Source: Bacteroidota bacterium
GTDB taxonomy: Bacteria > Bacteroidota > Ignavibacteria > UBA10030 > UBA8401
Assembly (NCBI GenBank): GCA_025355705.1
Contig: JANXZD010000493.1
Location: 1 to 8,579, forward strand
Reading direction: 5' to 3'
Length of the DNA: 8,579 bases
Part shown: piece after piece, positions 1-6,308 of the stretch
Numbering within the stretch: the first letter of the stretch is position 1
Layout: each line of letters opens with the position of its first letter
Notes under the pieces: generated by a model
Told to the model about the DNA's origin: nothing
Database searches by the model: none
The model's input: the letters and a program-made list of their open reading frames with translations, nothing else
Translations under genes and position numbers: made by a program

Positions 1-171
1 TGCCGAGAATGTCCGGATCGAATCTGCGTGTGCGTTGACCGACGTAATGATATCGGACGCAGAGAGAGAATGATCGGTGGTTGTTTCCCGGGTAGAAGAA
101 CAGCCGGAAAGAATTCCCATTGCAAGAATTGCGACAATAGAACAGAGAATAAATCGGCGTTGATTCATCAT
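1..171 (-). CDS. Lipoprotein, N-terminal part only (possibly DUF4292 family)
   Basis: The reading frame is open from an ATGATG at 171-166 to the left edge, giving 57 residues. Residues 5-24 form a lipoprotein signal peptide: basic MMNQRR, a hydrophobic stretch, then lipobox LSGC with the lipidated Cys at residue 24. The mature part begins with a polar linker rich in Ser and Thr, followed by the start of a helix (IITSVNAHADSIRTFSA). The gene starts 11 nt after the TPR lipoprotein stop, so it is very likely cotranscribed and translationally coupled. No clear Shine-Dalgarno site precedes it. In Bacteroidota a DUF4292 lipoprotein, remotely like LolB, often follows a TPR lipoprotein of this kind, and the visible post-linker helix fits that. 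The family call is inference from context and a short stretch, and too little is present to confirm it. The signal peptide closely resembles that of the upstream gene. Confidence 0.8.
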   Translation of the reverse strand, partial: MMNQRRFILCSIVAILAMGILSGCSSTRETTTDHSLSASDIITSVNAHADSIRTFSA

Positions 172-182
172 CACAGATCTGA

Positions 183-1901
183 TCACAACGATCCCCGTGC
201 AATTTTTTGTTTCAATGCGACATTATTTTGATCTTTTTCCAACGCTCTCGACCAATATTTTTTTGCTTCGATCATCTGGTTCAATTTAGCATGCACGTCT
301 CCAAGATGTTCCAGCACAACAGCACTGACATCTCCAGATTCCACCGCTTTTTTGATATAGATAAGGGCTTCTTCATACCGTTCATTTTTGAAGAGGATCC
401 ATCCGTACGTATCCAGATAAGATGAATTTGCCGAATCTTTGGCCAACGATTCTTTTGACATTTTAGCTGCGCGCTCAAGCTGCAAACCGCGTTCGGACAA
501 ACTGTAGGCATAGTTGTTCAACACAAGAGCGAAATGGGGATCGAGTCTCAATGCGCGTTCATAAGCTGAATCTGACTCCGTGTGCATCATTAACGCATCG
601 TATGTAAGACCAAGCGACGAGAGTACATTCAGATCGGCAGGATTCAATTCGTGCGCGCGTTCCAACGCAACACGTGAATCTTCATTCATCCCGGCGCGAT
701 TGTATGAAATGCCGAGGAGCATGTAGATCCTAAAATCGTCAGCAACATATTGTTTTGCTTTGTTCAATACTTCGATGGCTGTTCGAAAATCTTGTTTGTC
801 AAAGTACAACCACCCAAGCTGCCACCATGCGTCGCCGTTCCAATTGGAGGATTGTGTTGCTCTGGTAAAATACTGTTCGGCGATGGAATCTTTTTTTATT
901 CCGCGATGCAGCACGCCGAGATAGACATACGATCGTGCATCGGATGGAAAATTCTTTTCATATTTTTTGAAGACTGCAATCGCCTCGGGTATTAGGAGTG
1001 TATCTTTGATCGTTTGTGCATAGAATGCCACACCAATGCGCAAATGCGTGTCGGGATCGAGCGAATCCGATTGAAGCACAGTGTTCAATTCTTTCTTTGC
1101 AGAGGGCCAATCATTCTGTTGTAAGTACACATCGGCAAGCGCAGTGCGGAGCATGATGTTGTCCGGGTTTTTTTCAAGAACATCGTTCAACAAACCGAGT
1201 GCTTTATCATATTTTTTTAATTGAAGATATACTCCGGATAGATTTTGTTTTATTGCCAGGTTACTTGGATCGAGCTTCATCATCTGCTCCAGCGCTTCGG
1301 CAGATTTATCGTATTGCTGCAATACAGAATTCAATTGCGCGATCTGCATCAATACTTCCCACGTTGGTCCTTGACGAGTAAGAAGAGAATAATAGAGATT
1401 CAATGATTCTTTTGGTTTTGCACGCTCAAATATTTGTGCAAGCGTGAATGTTGCGGTGACATTGTTCGGATCGATGCTCAATATTGCAGAATATTGATTC
1501 GCCGCCTTTTCAAGTTGCCCGGTGTTGATATAGATTTGTCCGAGAAGTTCACGGTATTCAACTTTCATTGAATCGTGTTCTATGGCTTCAAGTGCGCTTT
1601 CTCCTGCCATTTGAAATCGACGGAGCTGTGAATAACATTTTGCCATTGCAAAAAAGATTGCACCATCATGGTCATATTGTAATGCTTCCTGATAGTCCAA
1701 AATTGCATCGGCATACTGCCCCTTGCTCTCTTTTAGTGATCCGTCAATAAATAATTGCATCGCGGCGGAACGGTCTTTTTCATTTTGTTCTGTTTGTAAG
1801 GGTTTCATCAGCGATTGATCCGCCGTTTCTTTGCCGGAAGAACAACCGGCAAGAATGAGCAGGACACCTGCAGAACAGAGAATAAAACAACACTTCATCA
1901 T
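183..1901 (-). CDS. TPR-repeat outer-membrane lipoprotein
   Basis: This is a protein of 572 residues if it starts at the ATG at 1901. An in-frame ATG at 1925 would add eight residues (MIERKHYT) to the signal peptide. I prefer 1901 because AAAGGAAA lies 9 nt upstream and because the product MMKCCFILCSAGVLLILAGC is a compact lipoprotein signal with lipobox LAGC (Cys 20). After a short linker the rest is about 15 consecutive 34-residue tetratricopeptide repeats, with the usual A/G-x-x-Y and A-L-x-x-x-P spacing. The last three (LNNYAYSLSERG, SYLDTYGWILFK, VVLEHLGDVHAK) match the strongly conserved C-terminal repeats of Bacteroidota TPR lipoproteins. No enzymatic domain is present, and the role is presumably as a scaffold for envelope protein assembly. 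It heads a unit with the lipoprotein gene downstream. The specific partner is unknown. Confidence 0.93.
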   Translation of the reverse strand: MMKCCFILCSAGVLLILAGCSSGKETADQSLMKPLQTEQNEKDRSAAMQLFIDGSLKESKGQYADAILDYQEALQYDHDGAIFFAMAKCYSQLRRFQMAGESALEAIEHDSMKVEYRELLGQIYINTGQLEKAANQYSAILSIDPNNVTATFTLAQIFERAKPKESLNLYYSLLTRQGPTWEVLMQIAQLNSVLQQYDKSAEALEQMMKLDPSNLAIKQNLSGVYLQLKKYDKALGLLNDVLEKNPDNIMLRTALADVYLQQNDWPSAKKELNTVLQSDSLDPDTHLRIGVAFYAQTIKDTLLIPEAIAVFKKYEKNFPSDARSYVYLGVLHRGIKKDSIAEQYFTRATQSSNWNGDAWWQLGWLYFDKQDFRTAIEVLNKAKQYVADDFRIYMLLGISYNRAGMNEDSRVALERAHELNPADLNVLSSLGLTYDALMMHTESDSAYERALRLDPHFALVLNNYAYSLSERGLQLERAAKMSKESLAKDSANSSYLDTYGWILFKNERYEEALIYIKKAVESGDVSAVVLEHLGDVHAKLNQMIEAKKYWSRALEKDQNNVALKQKIARGSL

Positions 1902-1910
1902 AGTATAGTG

Positions 1911-1918
1911 TTTCCTTT
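1911..1918 (-). promoter_or_regulatory. Ribosome binding site deciding the TPR lipoprotein start
   Basis: On the minus strand this reads AAAGGAAA, 9 nt before the ATGATG at 1901-1896. It lies downstream of the alternative ATG at 1925, so it supports the shorter start. Confidence 0.6.
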
Positions 1919-1931
1919 CGATCATATATGA

Positions 1932-1960
1932 AAGATAAAAAATCTTGTAAGCAGTTACAA
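1932..1960 (-). promoter_or_regulatory. Weak candidate promoter for the TPR lipoprotein gene
   Basis: On the minus strand TTGTAA (1960-1955) and TATCTT (1937-1932) are separated by 17 nt. Each matches the sigma70 consensus at four of six positions. Transcription would start near 1925, which again favours the 1901 start codon. It is an AT-rich region where chance matches are common. Confidence 0.3.
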
Positions 1961-1976
1961 TGTTATACCTTAGACG

Positions 1977-2006
1977 AATAAAAAAGGCGACTTGTTCAGT
2001 CGCCTT
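1977..2006 (-). terminator. Rho-independent terminator after the Bax inhibitor-1 family gene
   Basis: Perfect 8-bp arms AAGGCGAC (1984-1991) and GTCGCCTT (1999-2006) enclose a 7-nt loop. On the minus strand the hairpin is followed directly by a run of six T (1985-1980). It lies about 50 nt past the stop codon at 2054 and separates that gene from the TPR lipoprotein gene. Confidence 0.85.
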
Positions 2007-2018
2007 GCAATAAAAGAG

Positions 2019-2044
2019 TTCCTGAACGTGTATTTGTTCAAGAA
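2019..2044 (-). terminator. Second, imperfect hairpin between the gene stop and the terminator
   Basis: The arms TTCCTGAAC (2019-2027) and GTTCAAGAA (2036-2044) pair with one mismatch around an 8-nt loop. On the minus strand the hairpin is followed by CTCTTTTATT. It could be an auxiliary terminator or a 3'-end stabilising stem. The base pairing is visible, but the function is inferred. Confidence 0.4.
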
Positions 2045-2053
2045 TTAGTGAGA

Positions 2054-2797
2054 TTATTTTCTGCTGTTCAATTTGGAAAGCAATCGTAATATTTCAAGAT
2101 AGAGCCAGATCAATGTCACCATCAATCCAAAAGCAGCATACCATTCCATGAATTTTGGCGCTCCTTGCTCCGCACCTTTTTCAATGAAATCGAAATCCAA
2201 CACAAGATTTAAAGCTGCAATAGTTACAACAACCAAACTAAAACCAATTCCGATCAATCCATTTTCATGGATATACGGAATTGAAGTGCCAAAAAACCGC
2301 ATAATTATACCGACAAGATAGATAAGACCGATAGCACCAGTTGCTGCAAAGACCCCCAGTTTGAAATTTTCTGTTGCTTTGATGACGCCAGACTTGTATG
2401 CGATCAACAAACACCCAGCCGTGCCGAATGTCAGCGCAACTGCTTGAATGACGATTCCATTATACTGTGCCTCAAGTAGTGCAGAAATTCCACCAAGCGC
2501 AAATCCTTCAAGAACTGCATACACCGGCGCAGTGACAGGTGACCATTCTTTTTTGAACACTGTAACCATCGCAGTGATCAATCCACCAACAACTCCAACG
2601 ATCATCCACATCATTAGGGATTCTGTATTTCCTTCAACGAATAAACTCCACGTATAAGCAGCGCTCGCAATGAGGAGAAGAAGCATCATCCCTGTTTTGT
2701 TGACGGTTCCTTGAACTGTCATCGAGTCTGAATATCCGACTGTGCTGAGCTGCTCAAACGTTTTATCATTCAGTGCTGGATTTGATGTTCGCATCAT
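2054..2797 (-). CDS. Bax inhibitor-1/YccA family inner-membrane protein
   Basis: The 247-residue product has seven hydrophobic helices at roughly residues 36-54, 61-81, 89-108, 113-134, 147-168, 180-201 and 217-239. The opening MRTSNPALN, the third-helix motif APVYAVLEGFALGGIS and the loop LDFDFIEKG after helix 6 are typical of the bacterial branch of this family (COG4760-like). Its members are integral membrane proteins related to the TMBIM/BI-1 calcium-leak proteins. The acidic residues of the DFDF loop are conserved in the branch, but the physiological role in bacteria is not established. The start is well supported: AAAGGAGA at 2812-2805 sits about 8 nt before the ATG at 2797. A second ATG follows immediately. 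The gene appears to stand alone, with its own terminator and a 97-nt upstream gap. Confidence 0.93.
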   Translation of the reverse strand: MMRTSNPALNDKTFEQLSTVGYSDSMTVQGTVNKTGMMLLLLIASAAYTWSLFVEGNTESLMMWMIVGVVGGLITAMVTVFKKEWSPVTAPVYAVLEGFALGGISALLEAQYNGIVIQAVALTFGTAGCLLIAYKSGVIKATENFKLGVFAATGAIGLIYLVGIIMRFFGTSIPYIHENGLIGIGFSLVVVTIAALNLVLDFDFIEKGAEQGAPKFMEWYAAFGLMVTLIWLYLEILRLLSKLNSRK

Positions 2798-2804
2798 AAA
2801 GAAA

Positions 2805-2812
2805 TCTCCTTT
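2805..2812 (-). promoter_or_regulatory. Strong ribosome binding site of the Bax inhibitor-1 family gene
   Basis: On the minus strand this reads AAAGGAGA, the best Shine-Dalgarno match in the window, 7-8 nt before the first ATG of the tandem ATGATG at 2797-2792. The spacing favours the first ATG. Confidence 0.7.
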
Positions 2813-2849
2813 GTCTTTTTATTGTAAAAATAAATTGTAGATTTGTTCC

Positions 2850-2865
2850 CGTCTATACTTAGACG
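2850..2865. repeat. Short perfect inverted repeat upstream of the Bax inhibitor-1 family gene
   Basis: CGTCTA (2850-2855) and TAGACG (2860-2865) form a perfect 6-bp palindrome around TACT. It lies about 53 nt upstream of the start codon and about 30 nt downstream of the GH47 stop. No T-run follows on either strand, so it does not look like a terminator. It could be a small operator or part of a promoter. Half of it recurs upstream of the TPR lipoprotein gene. Confidence 0.4.
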
Positions 2866-2894
2866 CATCACAGTGAGTAATATTTCAATGCATC

Positions 2895-4250
2895 CTACCA
2901 AGTTTTTCGAATAGGATGTGCTTCGGTATTGAAAACAACAGAATCCAGTGATATGGTTCCGGCTGGTTCTAATAGAAGATAAAGATATTTCATCGTTTCA
3001 GCAAAGAAGAAGCTTTCCATTCCATCAGCTTTTTCTTTTGTTGTAACATCTTTTAACGAGGCATAACCGACATCATTTCTGCAATATTTCACTAGATCAC
3101 CGTATATTTTTTCTCCCATCTGTCGATACTGAGGATTGCCGGTGGAATGATAAAGATAATATGCAGATTCAATAATCTCCGGACGAAGCACATATTCTTT
3201 TGAAGTTACTTTCATTGTCGTATAATCGATCTCTTCCGGTTCAATGTTGTACAGATTCCACATCGTAAAACATGATTGCTGTATTTTCTTTGCCTGCGGA
3301 ATATCGTTGGTAAGACACAAGAGCGCAGGTATAAATGCTTCAAGTGAACCGAATGTTGTTCCGGTTCGTTTTCCAGTATTCATATCAACCTGACCGTACC
3401 AATTTCCGCTTTGGGATGAATCGGCAACATATCGATTGACTGCTTTCATGCTTTCTTCTGCCATCGTTTTACAATCTTCATCACCGAAAAGAATCCATGC
3501 TTTCACGAGATATTCATAATACGAATCGATTCCGCCGCCGATGTGACTTGTTGTGTTTGTCCATTCTCCTGTCTCGATATTGATCCACGAACCGACAAGA
3601 CCGATCGATGAACGGCGATTGTATAATTGCACAAGCGCATTCTTTGCTTTTTGATAATAGATCGAATCACCGGTAAGTTTGCTGAGTGTTCCGAACTCAA
3701 TCAGCAATGTTCCAATCTCCGCAGGATTGTTGTTTGGTTTTTGAACTTTTCCCGTTTGCAAATGCACGTAACGGTACGGCATTCCGGTGGGAGAATTGAA
3801 GACAGGAAGGAGTCGTTTACCAAGATCTTCGGCAAGAATCAAAAACCGTTTGTCACCGTCAAGTTGATATGCAGAAAGTAAGCCGCCCAATAATCGTATG
3901 GTTACTTCAAAACATTGCACATCGATATTTTTATTGAACGAAAGACTGTCAAAGATCAATTGTTTTGTCTCTTCGGATTCCCTTTTCAATCCCATTAACA
4001 CCATTGTATCGAACGCGTCGACCGGGGTCATCAAAAGGGAAGTGCTGTACCAGTCGTGAGGCTGTTTGGTGAGCGGTTTCAATGCATCATGTCCCCACGC
4101 ATATTGTTTGTATGCACTCCACGCATGAAGGAATTCTTTCTTTACCATTTCCGAAGTTACTGCTCTGGATTTGGATTGTGCATTGTTTGTTTGAAATAAA
4201 ACGAATATGGTTAAGAAAAAAAACACGAAATATCGTAATGTCTGTTGCAT
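2895..4250 (-). CDS. Secreted GH47 alpha-1,2-mannosidase, EDEM-like
   Basis: The protein belongs to glycoside hydrolase family 47, inverting, calcium-dependent exo-alpha-1,2-mannosidases with an (alpha/alpha)7 barrel. Numbering from the upstream ATG at 4265, the family landmarks are AWGHDALKPL (56-65), DAFDTMVLMGL (83-93), FEVTIRLLGGLLSAY (119-133), AEIGTLLIEF (182-191), DSYYEYL (247-253), LRPEIIES (360-367), MESFFFAETMKYLYLL (416-431) and the terminal NTEAHP (446-451). E120, D247 and E363 correspond to the catalytic acids, and T447 to the calcium-binding Thr. I prefer the ATG at 4250 because AAGGAA lies 6 nt before it. This leaves a Sec signal peptide ending NNA/QS and 451 residues, which is the catalytic domain alone. 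No lipobox or T9SS tag is seen, so a periplasmic location is likely. It lies 26 nt after the propeller gene and is probably cotranscribed. Likely substrates are alpha-1,2-linked mannosides, by inference. Confidence 0.93.
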   Translation of the reverse strand: MQQTLRYFVFFFLTIFVLFQTNNAQSKSRAVTSEMVKKEFLHAWSAYKQYAWGHDALKPLTKQPHDWYSTSLLMTPVDAFDTMVLMGLKRESEETKQLIFDSLSFNKNIDVQCFEVTIRLLGGLLSAYQLDGDKRFLILAEDLGKRLLPVFNSPTGMPYRYVHLQTGKVQKPNNNPAEIGTLLIEFGTLSKLTGDSIYYQKAKNALVQLYNRRSSIGLVGSWINIETGEWTNTTSHIGGGIDSYYEYLVKAWILFGDEDCKTMAEESMKAVNRYVADSSQSGNWYGQVDMNTGKRTGTTFGSLEAFIPALLCLTNDIPQAKKIQQSCFTMWNLYNIEPEEIDYTTMKVTSKEYVLRPEIIESAYYLYHSTGNPQYRQMGEKIYGDLVKYCRNDVGYASLKDVTTKEKADGMESFFFAETMKYLYLLLEPAGTISLDSVVFNTEAHPIRKTW

Positions 4251-4256
4251 GATGTA

Positions 4257-4262
4257 TTCCTT
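4257..4262 (-). promoter_or_regulatory. Ribosome binding site deciding the GH47 start
   Basis: On the minus strand AAGGAA stands 6 nt before the ATG at 4250. It lies inside the reading frame that would start at the ATG at 4265, which has no comparable site. The downstream start is therefore preferred. Confidence 0.6.
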
Positions 4263-4276
4263 CATTGAAAAATTTG

Positions 4277-5623
4277 TTATCGAATCAGCAGCATCTTTTT
4301 TGTCTCAGTGAAATTCTTTGTCTGCAATCGATAGAAATATGTTCCCGATGGAGCTTCCTCGGTACTCTCGATTCTTCCATCCCACGAAACTTTGAAGGCT
4401 CCCTTTTTTGTATTGCCGCTGTACAGCGTTCTCATCCAGGCTCCGGTAATATCATAAATAGAGATCGTTGCATAACCATCTTCAGGGATTGCAAACTCAA
4501 TGGTTGTCTGAGGATTGAATGGATTCGGATAGTTTTGCTGTAACGCATTTGTCACAGGAACGATATTTTTATTCTGTTGCACACCAAGCGATGTTCCGGA
4601 AGAATATTTCCACACACCTGCGCCGGAAACATACATGAGTGAATCATTGATCTTTCGAAAACGATTCAAACTATTTCCAATCGTTAATGAGGTCCACGTC
4701 TCGCCACCGTTAGTTGTTTGTTTCGGAGCCAACGATGTTCCTCCTGCCCATCCCAATGTATCATTTAAAAAACCGATCCCCTGAACAAAATATCCTGTTG
4801 CAGAAAATTCCTTTGAATTCCAGGTGATGCCGCCATCCGTTGTTTTTAAAAAAAATACCGGAGCAACATTATTATTTCGTTGCAGACTTACATAACCGAT
4901 CTTTCGTGAAGGGAAATTGATCTTCCATGCCCATTCATTTGTCCGCGAAGTGGTGTACACGGTATCCCATGTTTCCCCGGCATCTGTTGTTGATAAAATA
5001 ATTCCTCTCGAAACTTCATGAGTCGTATCGGTCAACCCGACGACAATTCCACTGTCTTTGGTAAAGAACCGAACATCGATAAGTCCCGCAGCATAGCCGG
5101 ACATATTCTTGGCGATCCAAGTTGATCCACGATCTGTTGTCTTATAGAACCACGCCGGTCCGCGAACCCTGCCGACAGCATAAATAATTGAATCGTTGAA
5201 CACATGCATTCCGCAAAAACCGCGTTTGATCGTTGTGCTGGTCAATTGAGGTTCAGGATTCCAATTTGAACCGCCATTGGTTGTCTTATAGAGAATCACA
5301 GTATCTTTTGCACCGGTATTATTGATATCACCCCAGCCGAGCGCTCCGGCATATCCATTGAGCGAATCAAAGAATCCGACGGAACGAAAATGAGTGAATG
5401 TTCCTTTGTTTAATTGTAGAGTCCACGTTACACCGCCATCCGTTGTTGTGTGGATCTGTCCGATACCATTAACAACCCATCCCAATTGTGCATTGAGGAA
5501 GAAAATATCGTTGATGCGAGAGGCATTAGCGGAATAATTGAAATTTGTTTGTTTCCATGTTCGCGGCTGCTGTGCTGAAACGAAAGAGATCAAGAAGACT
5601 ACGACAAGGAAAAATCTTTTCAT
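4277..5623 (-). CDS. Secreted Asp-box (BNR/Ycf48-like) beta-propeller with T9SS sorting domain
   Basis: From the ATG at 5623 the protein has 448 residues and opens with a clean Sec signal peptide, MKRFFLVVVFLISFVSA/QQ. An upstream in-frame ATG at 5695 would add 24 residues ahead of this signal and is unlikely. Six Asp-box repeats of the form TTDGGxTW occur at residues 59-67, 113-121, 161-169, 211-219, 260-268 and 302-310. They indicate a sialidase/sortilin/Ycf48-type propeller, without visible catalytic residues. The last 85 residues, from QNYPNPFNPQTTIEF to KKMLLIR, form a type A type IX secretion sorting domain with the typical GTYFYRL strand. The protein is thus expected to cross the outer membrane and be released or anchored at the surface. 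No convincing Shine-Dalgarno site precedes the start. It is the first gene of a likely two-gene unit with the GH47 mannosidase. A binding or adhesion role is inference. Confidence 0.9.
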   Translation of the reverse strand: MKRFFLVVVFLISFVSAQQPRTWKQTNFNYSANASRINDIFFLNAQLGWVVNGIGQIHTTTDGGVTWTLQLNKGTFTHFRSVGFFDSLNGYAGALGWGDINNTGAKDTVILYKTTNGGSNWNPEPQLTSTTIKRGFCGMHVFNDSIIYAVGRVRGPAWFYKTTDRGSTWIAKNMSGYAAGLIDVRFFTKDSGIVVGLTDTTHEVSRGIILSTTDAGETWDTVYTTSRTNEWAWKINFPSRKIGYVSLQRNNNVAPVFFLKTTDGGITWNSKEFSATGYFVQGIGFLNDTLGWAGGTSLAPKQTTNGGETWTSLTIGNSLNRFRKINDSLMYVSGAGVWKYSSGTSLGVQQNKNIVPVTNALQQNYPNPFNPQTTIEFAIPEDGYATISIYDITGAWMRTLYSGNTKKGAFKVSWDGRIESTEEAPSGTYFYRLQTKNFTETKKMLLIR

Positions 5624-5676
5624 TATAAGATGGACAATGTGATGAATGGTAAATAAATACGGTAATAGGTTACCAA

Positions 5677-5705
5677 AAAATAAATAATGATTCAACCTCT
5701 TGCAA
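5677..5705 (-). promoter_or_regulatory. Candidate promoter for the propeller-GH47 unit
   Basis: The hexamer TTGCAA at 5705-5700 is its own reverse complement and can serve as a -35 element on the minus strand. After 17 nt it is followed by TATTTT (5682-5677), matching the -10 consensus at four of six positions. Transcription would begin around 5670, about 47 nt before the start codon at 5623. Confidence 0.35.
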
Positions 5706-5728
5706 TGAATTAAAAAAAGAGCTATAAT
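5700..5728 (+). promoter_or_regulatory. Strong sigma70-type promoter of the DUF3332 lipoprotein gene
   Basis: TTGCAA (5700-5705), a 17-nt spacer and a perfect TATAAT (5723-5728) make a near-consensus housekeeping promoter. The predicted start near 5735 gives a leader of about 49 nt. The A-rich spacer (run of seven A at 5712-5718) may add flexibility. It is the best promoter match I found in the window. Confidence 0.7.
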
Positions 5729-5773
5729 CGCAACAGCAACTAATCCACCTATTTTTTCAAATAATCATTTATT

Positions 5774-5777
5774 GGAG
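5774..5777 (+). promoter_or_regulatory. Ribosome binding site deciding the DUF3332 gene start
   Basis: GGAG lies 6 nt before the ATG at 5784. An in-frame ATG cannot be the start further upstream at 5772 without placing this site inside the gene, so 5784 is the better start. Confidence 0.65.
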
Positions 5778-5783
5778 TTATCT

Positions 5784-6293
5784 ATGAAAAAAAACTTGTT
5801 TAAACAAGTTGTTGTTCTTTTGCTAGTTGCCACAATGGCAATGATGTCTGTTGGGTGCTACGGATCGTTCGCTCTTACAAAGAAAGTATATAACTGGAAC
5901 GGTTCACTCGGTAACAAGTGGGTGGTGGAAGTAGTATTTCTGGCATGCTATGTTGTTCCTGTCTATGGTATCGCAGGCTTTATTGATACCGTTATTTTGA
6001 ATTCAGTTGAATTTTGGACCGGAAAAAATCCAATGGCGGCTAAGATTAATTCTGAGGACGGAACAACGGTTGCATTCAATCAGGAAAAGAACGAGATGAC
6101 AATTTCCTATGCGGGAAAATCATTCACGATCTCTCGTGAAGAAGGTAAATCTACAGTGAAAGATGCTGAAGGAAATATCCTTGCTTTCGCAGTGAGCGAT
6201 GCGAACGGAAACATGAACATTGTTGACGCGAACGGGAAAGTTTTGAGCACCTATTCAAACGAAGAGGTCTCATCGATGCTTGCATCGAAATAA
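5784..6293 (+). CDS. DUF3332 family lipoprotein
   Basis: The 169-residue product starts MKKNLFKQ, has a hydrophobic signal segment and reaches MSVGC, so Cys 25 is the probable lipidation site. The Ser three places before the Cys is unusual in a lipobox. The region after the Cys, with GSFALTKKVYNWNGSLGNKW and then VPVYGIAGFIDTVILNSVEFWTGKNP, is the hallmark of the DUF3332 family. It includes a hydrophobic segment at about residues 46-70 that may sit in or on the membrane. The C-terminal half is beta-rich (GTTVAFNQEKNEMTISYAGKSF and following) and looks like a small domain with repeated D/N-G turns. Family function is unknown. The gene is monocistronic, the only one on the plus strand, between a divergent promoter region and a convergent terminator. 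Confidence 0.9.
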   Translation: MKKNLFKQVVVLLLVATMAMMSVGCYGSFALTKKVYNWNGSLGNKWVVEVVFLACYVVPVYGIAGFIDTVILNSVEFWTGKNPMAAKINSEDGTTVAFNQEKNEMTISYAGKSFTISREEGKSTVKDAEGNILAFAVSDANGNMNIVDANGKVLSTYSNEEVSSMLASK

Positions 6294-6308
6294 TTGAGTA
6301 TGAAGTTT

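Noticed and set aside
28..231. A 67-codon open frame on the plus strand at the left end
   Set aside because: It lies antisense to the lipoprotein signal-peptide codons and the end of the TPR gene, has no ribosome binding site, and its product is not protein-like.
2850..2865. Terminator for the GH47 gene
   Set aside because: The palindrome has only a 6-bp stem and no T-run on either side. It is listed as a repeat instead.
4277..5623. Sialidase activity suggested by the Asp boxes
   Set aside because: Asp boxes are structural and occur in many non-enzymatic propellers. The Arg triad and other sialidase catalytic residues are not recognisable, so only a propeller fold is claimed.
5624..5695. 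N-terminal extension of the propeller protein from the ATG at 5695
   Set aside because: It would put 24 residues with their own hydrophobic segment before a complete Sec signal peptide, and it overlaps the divergent promoter region.
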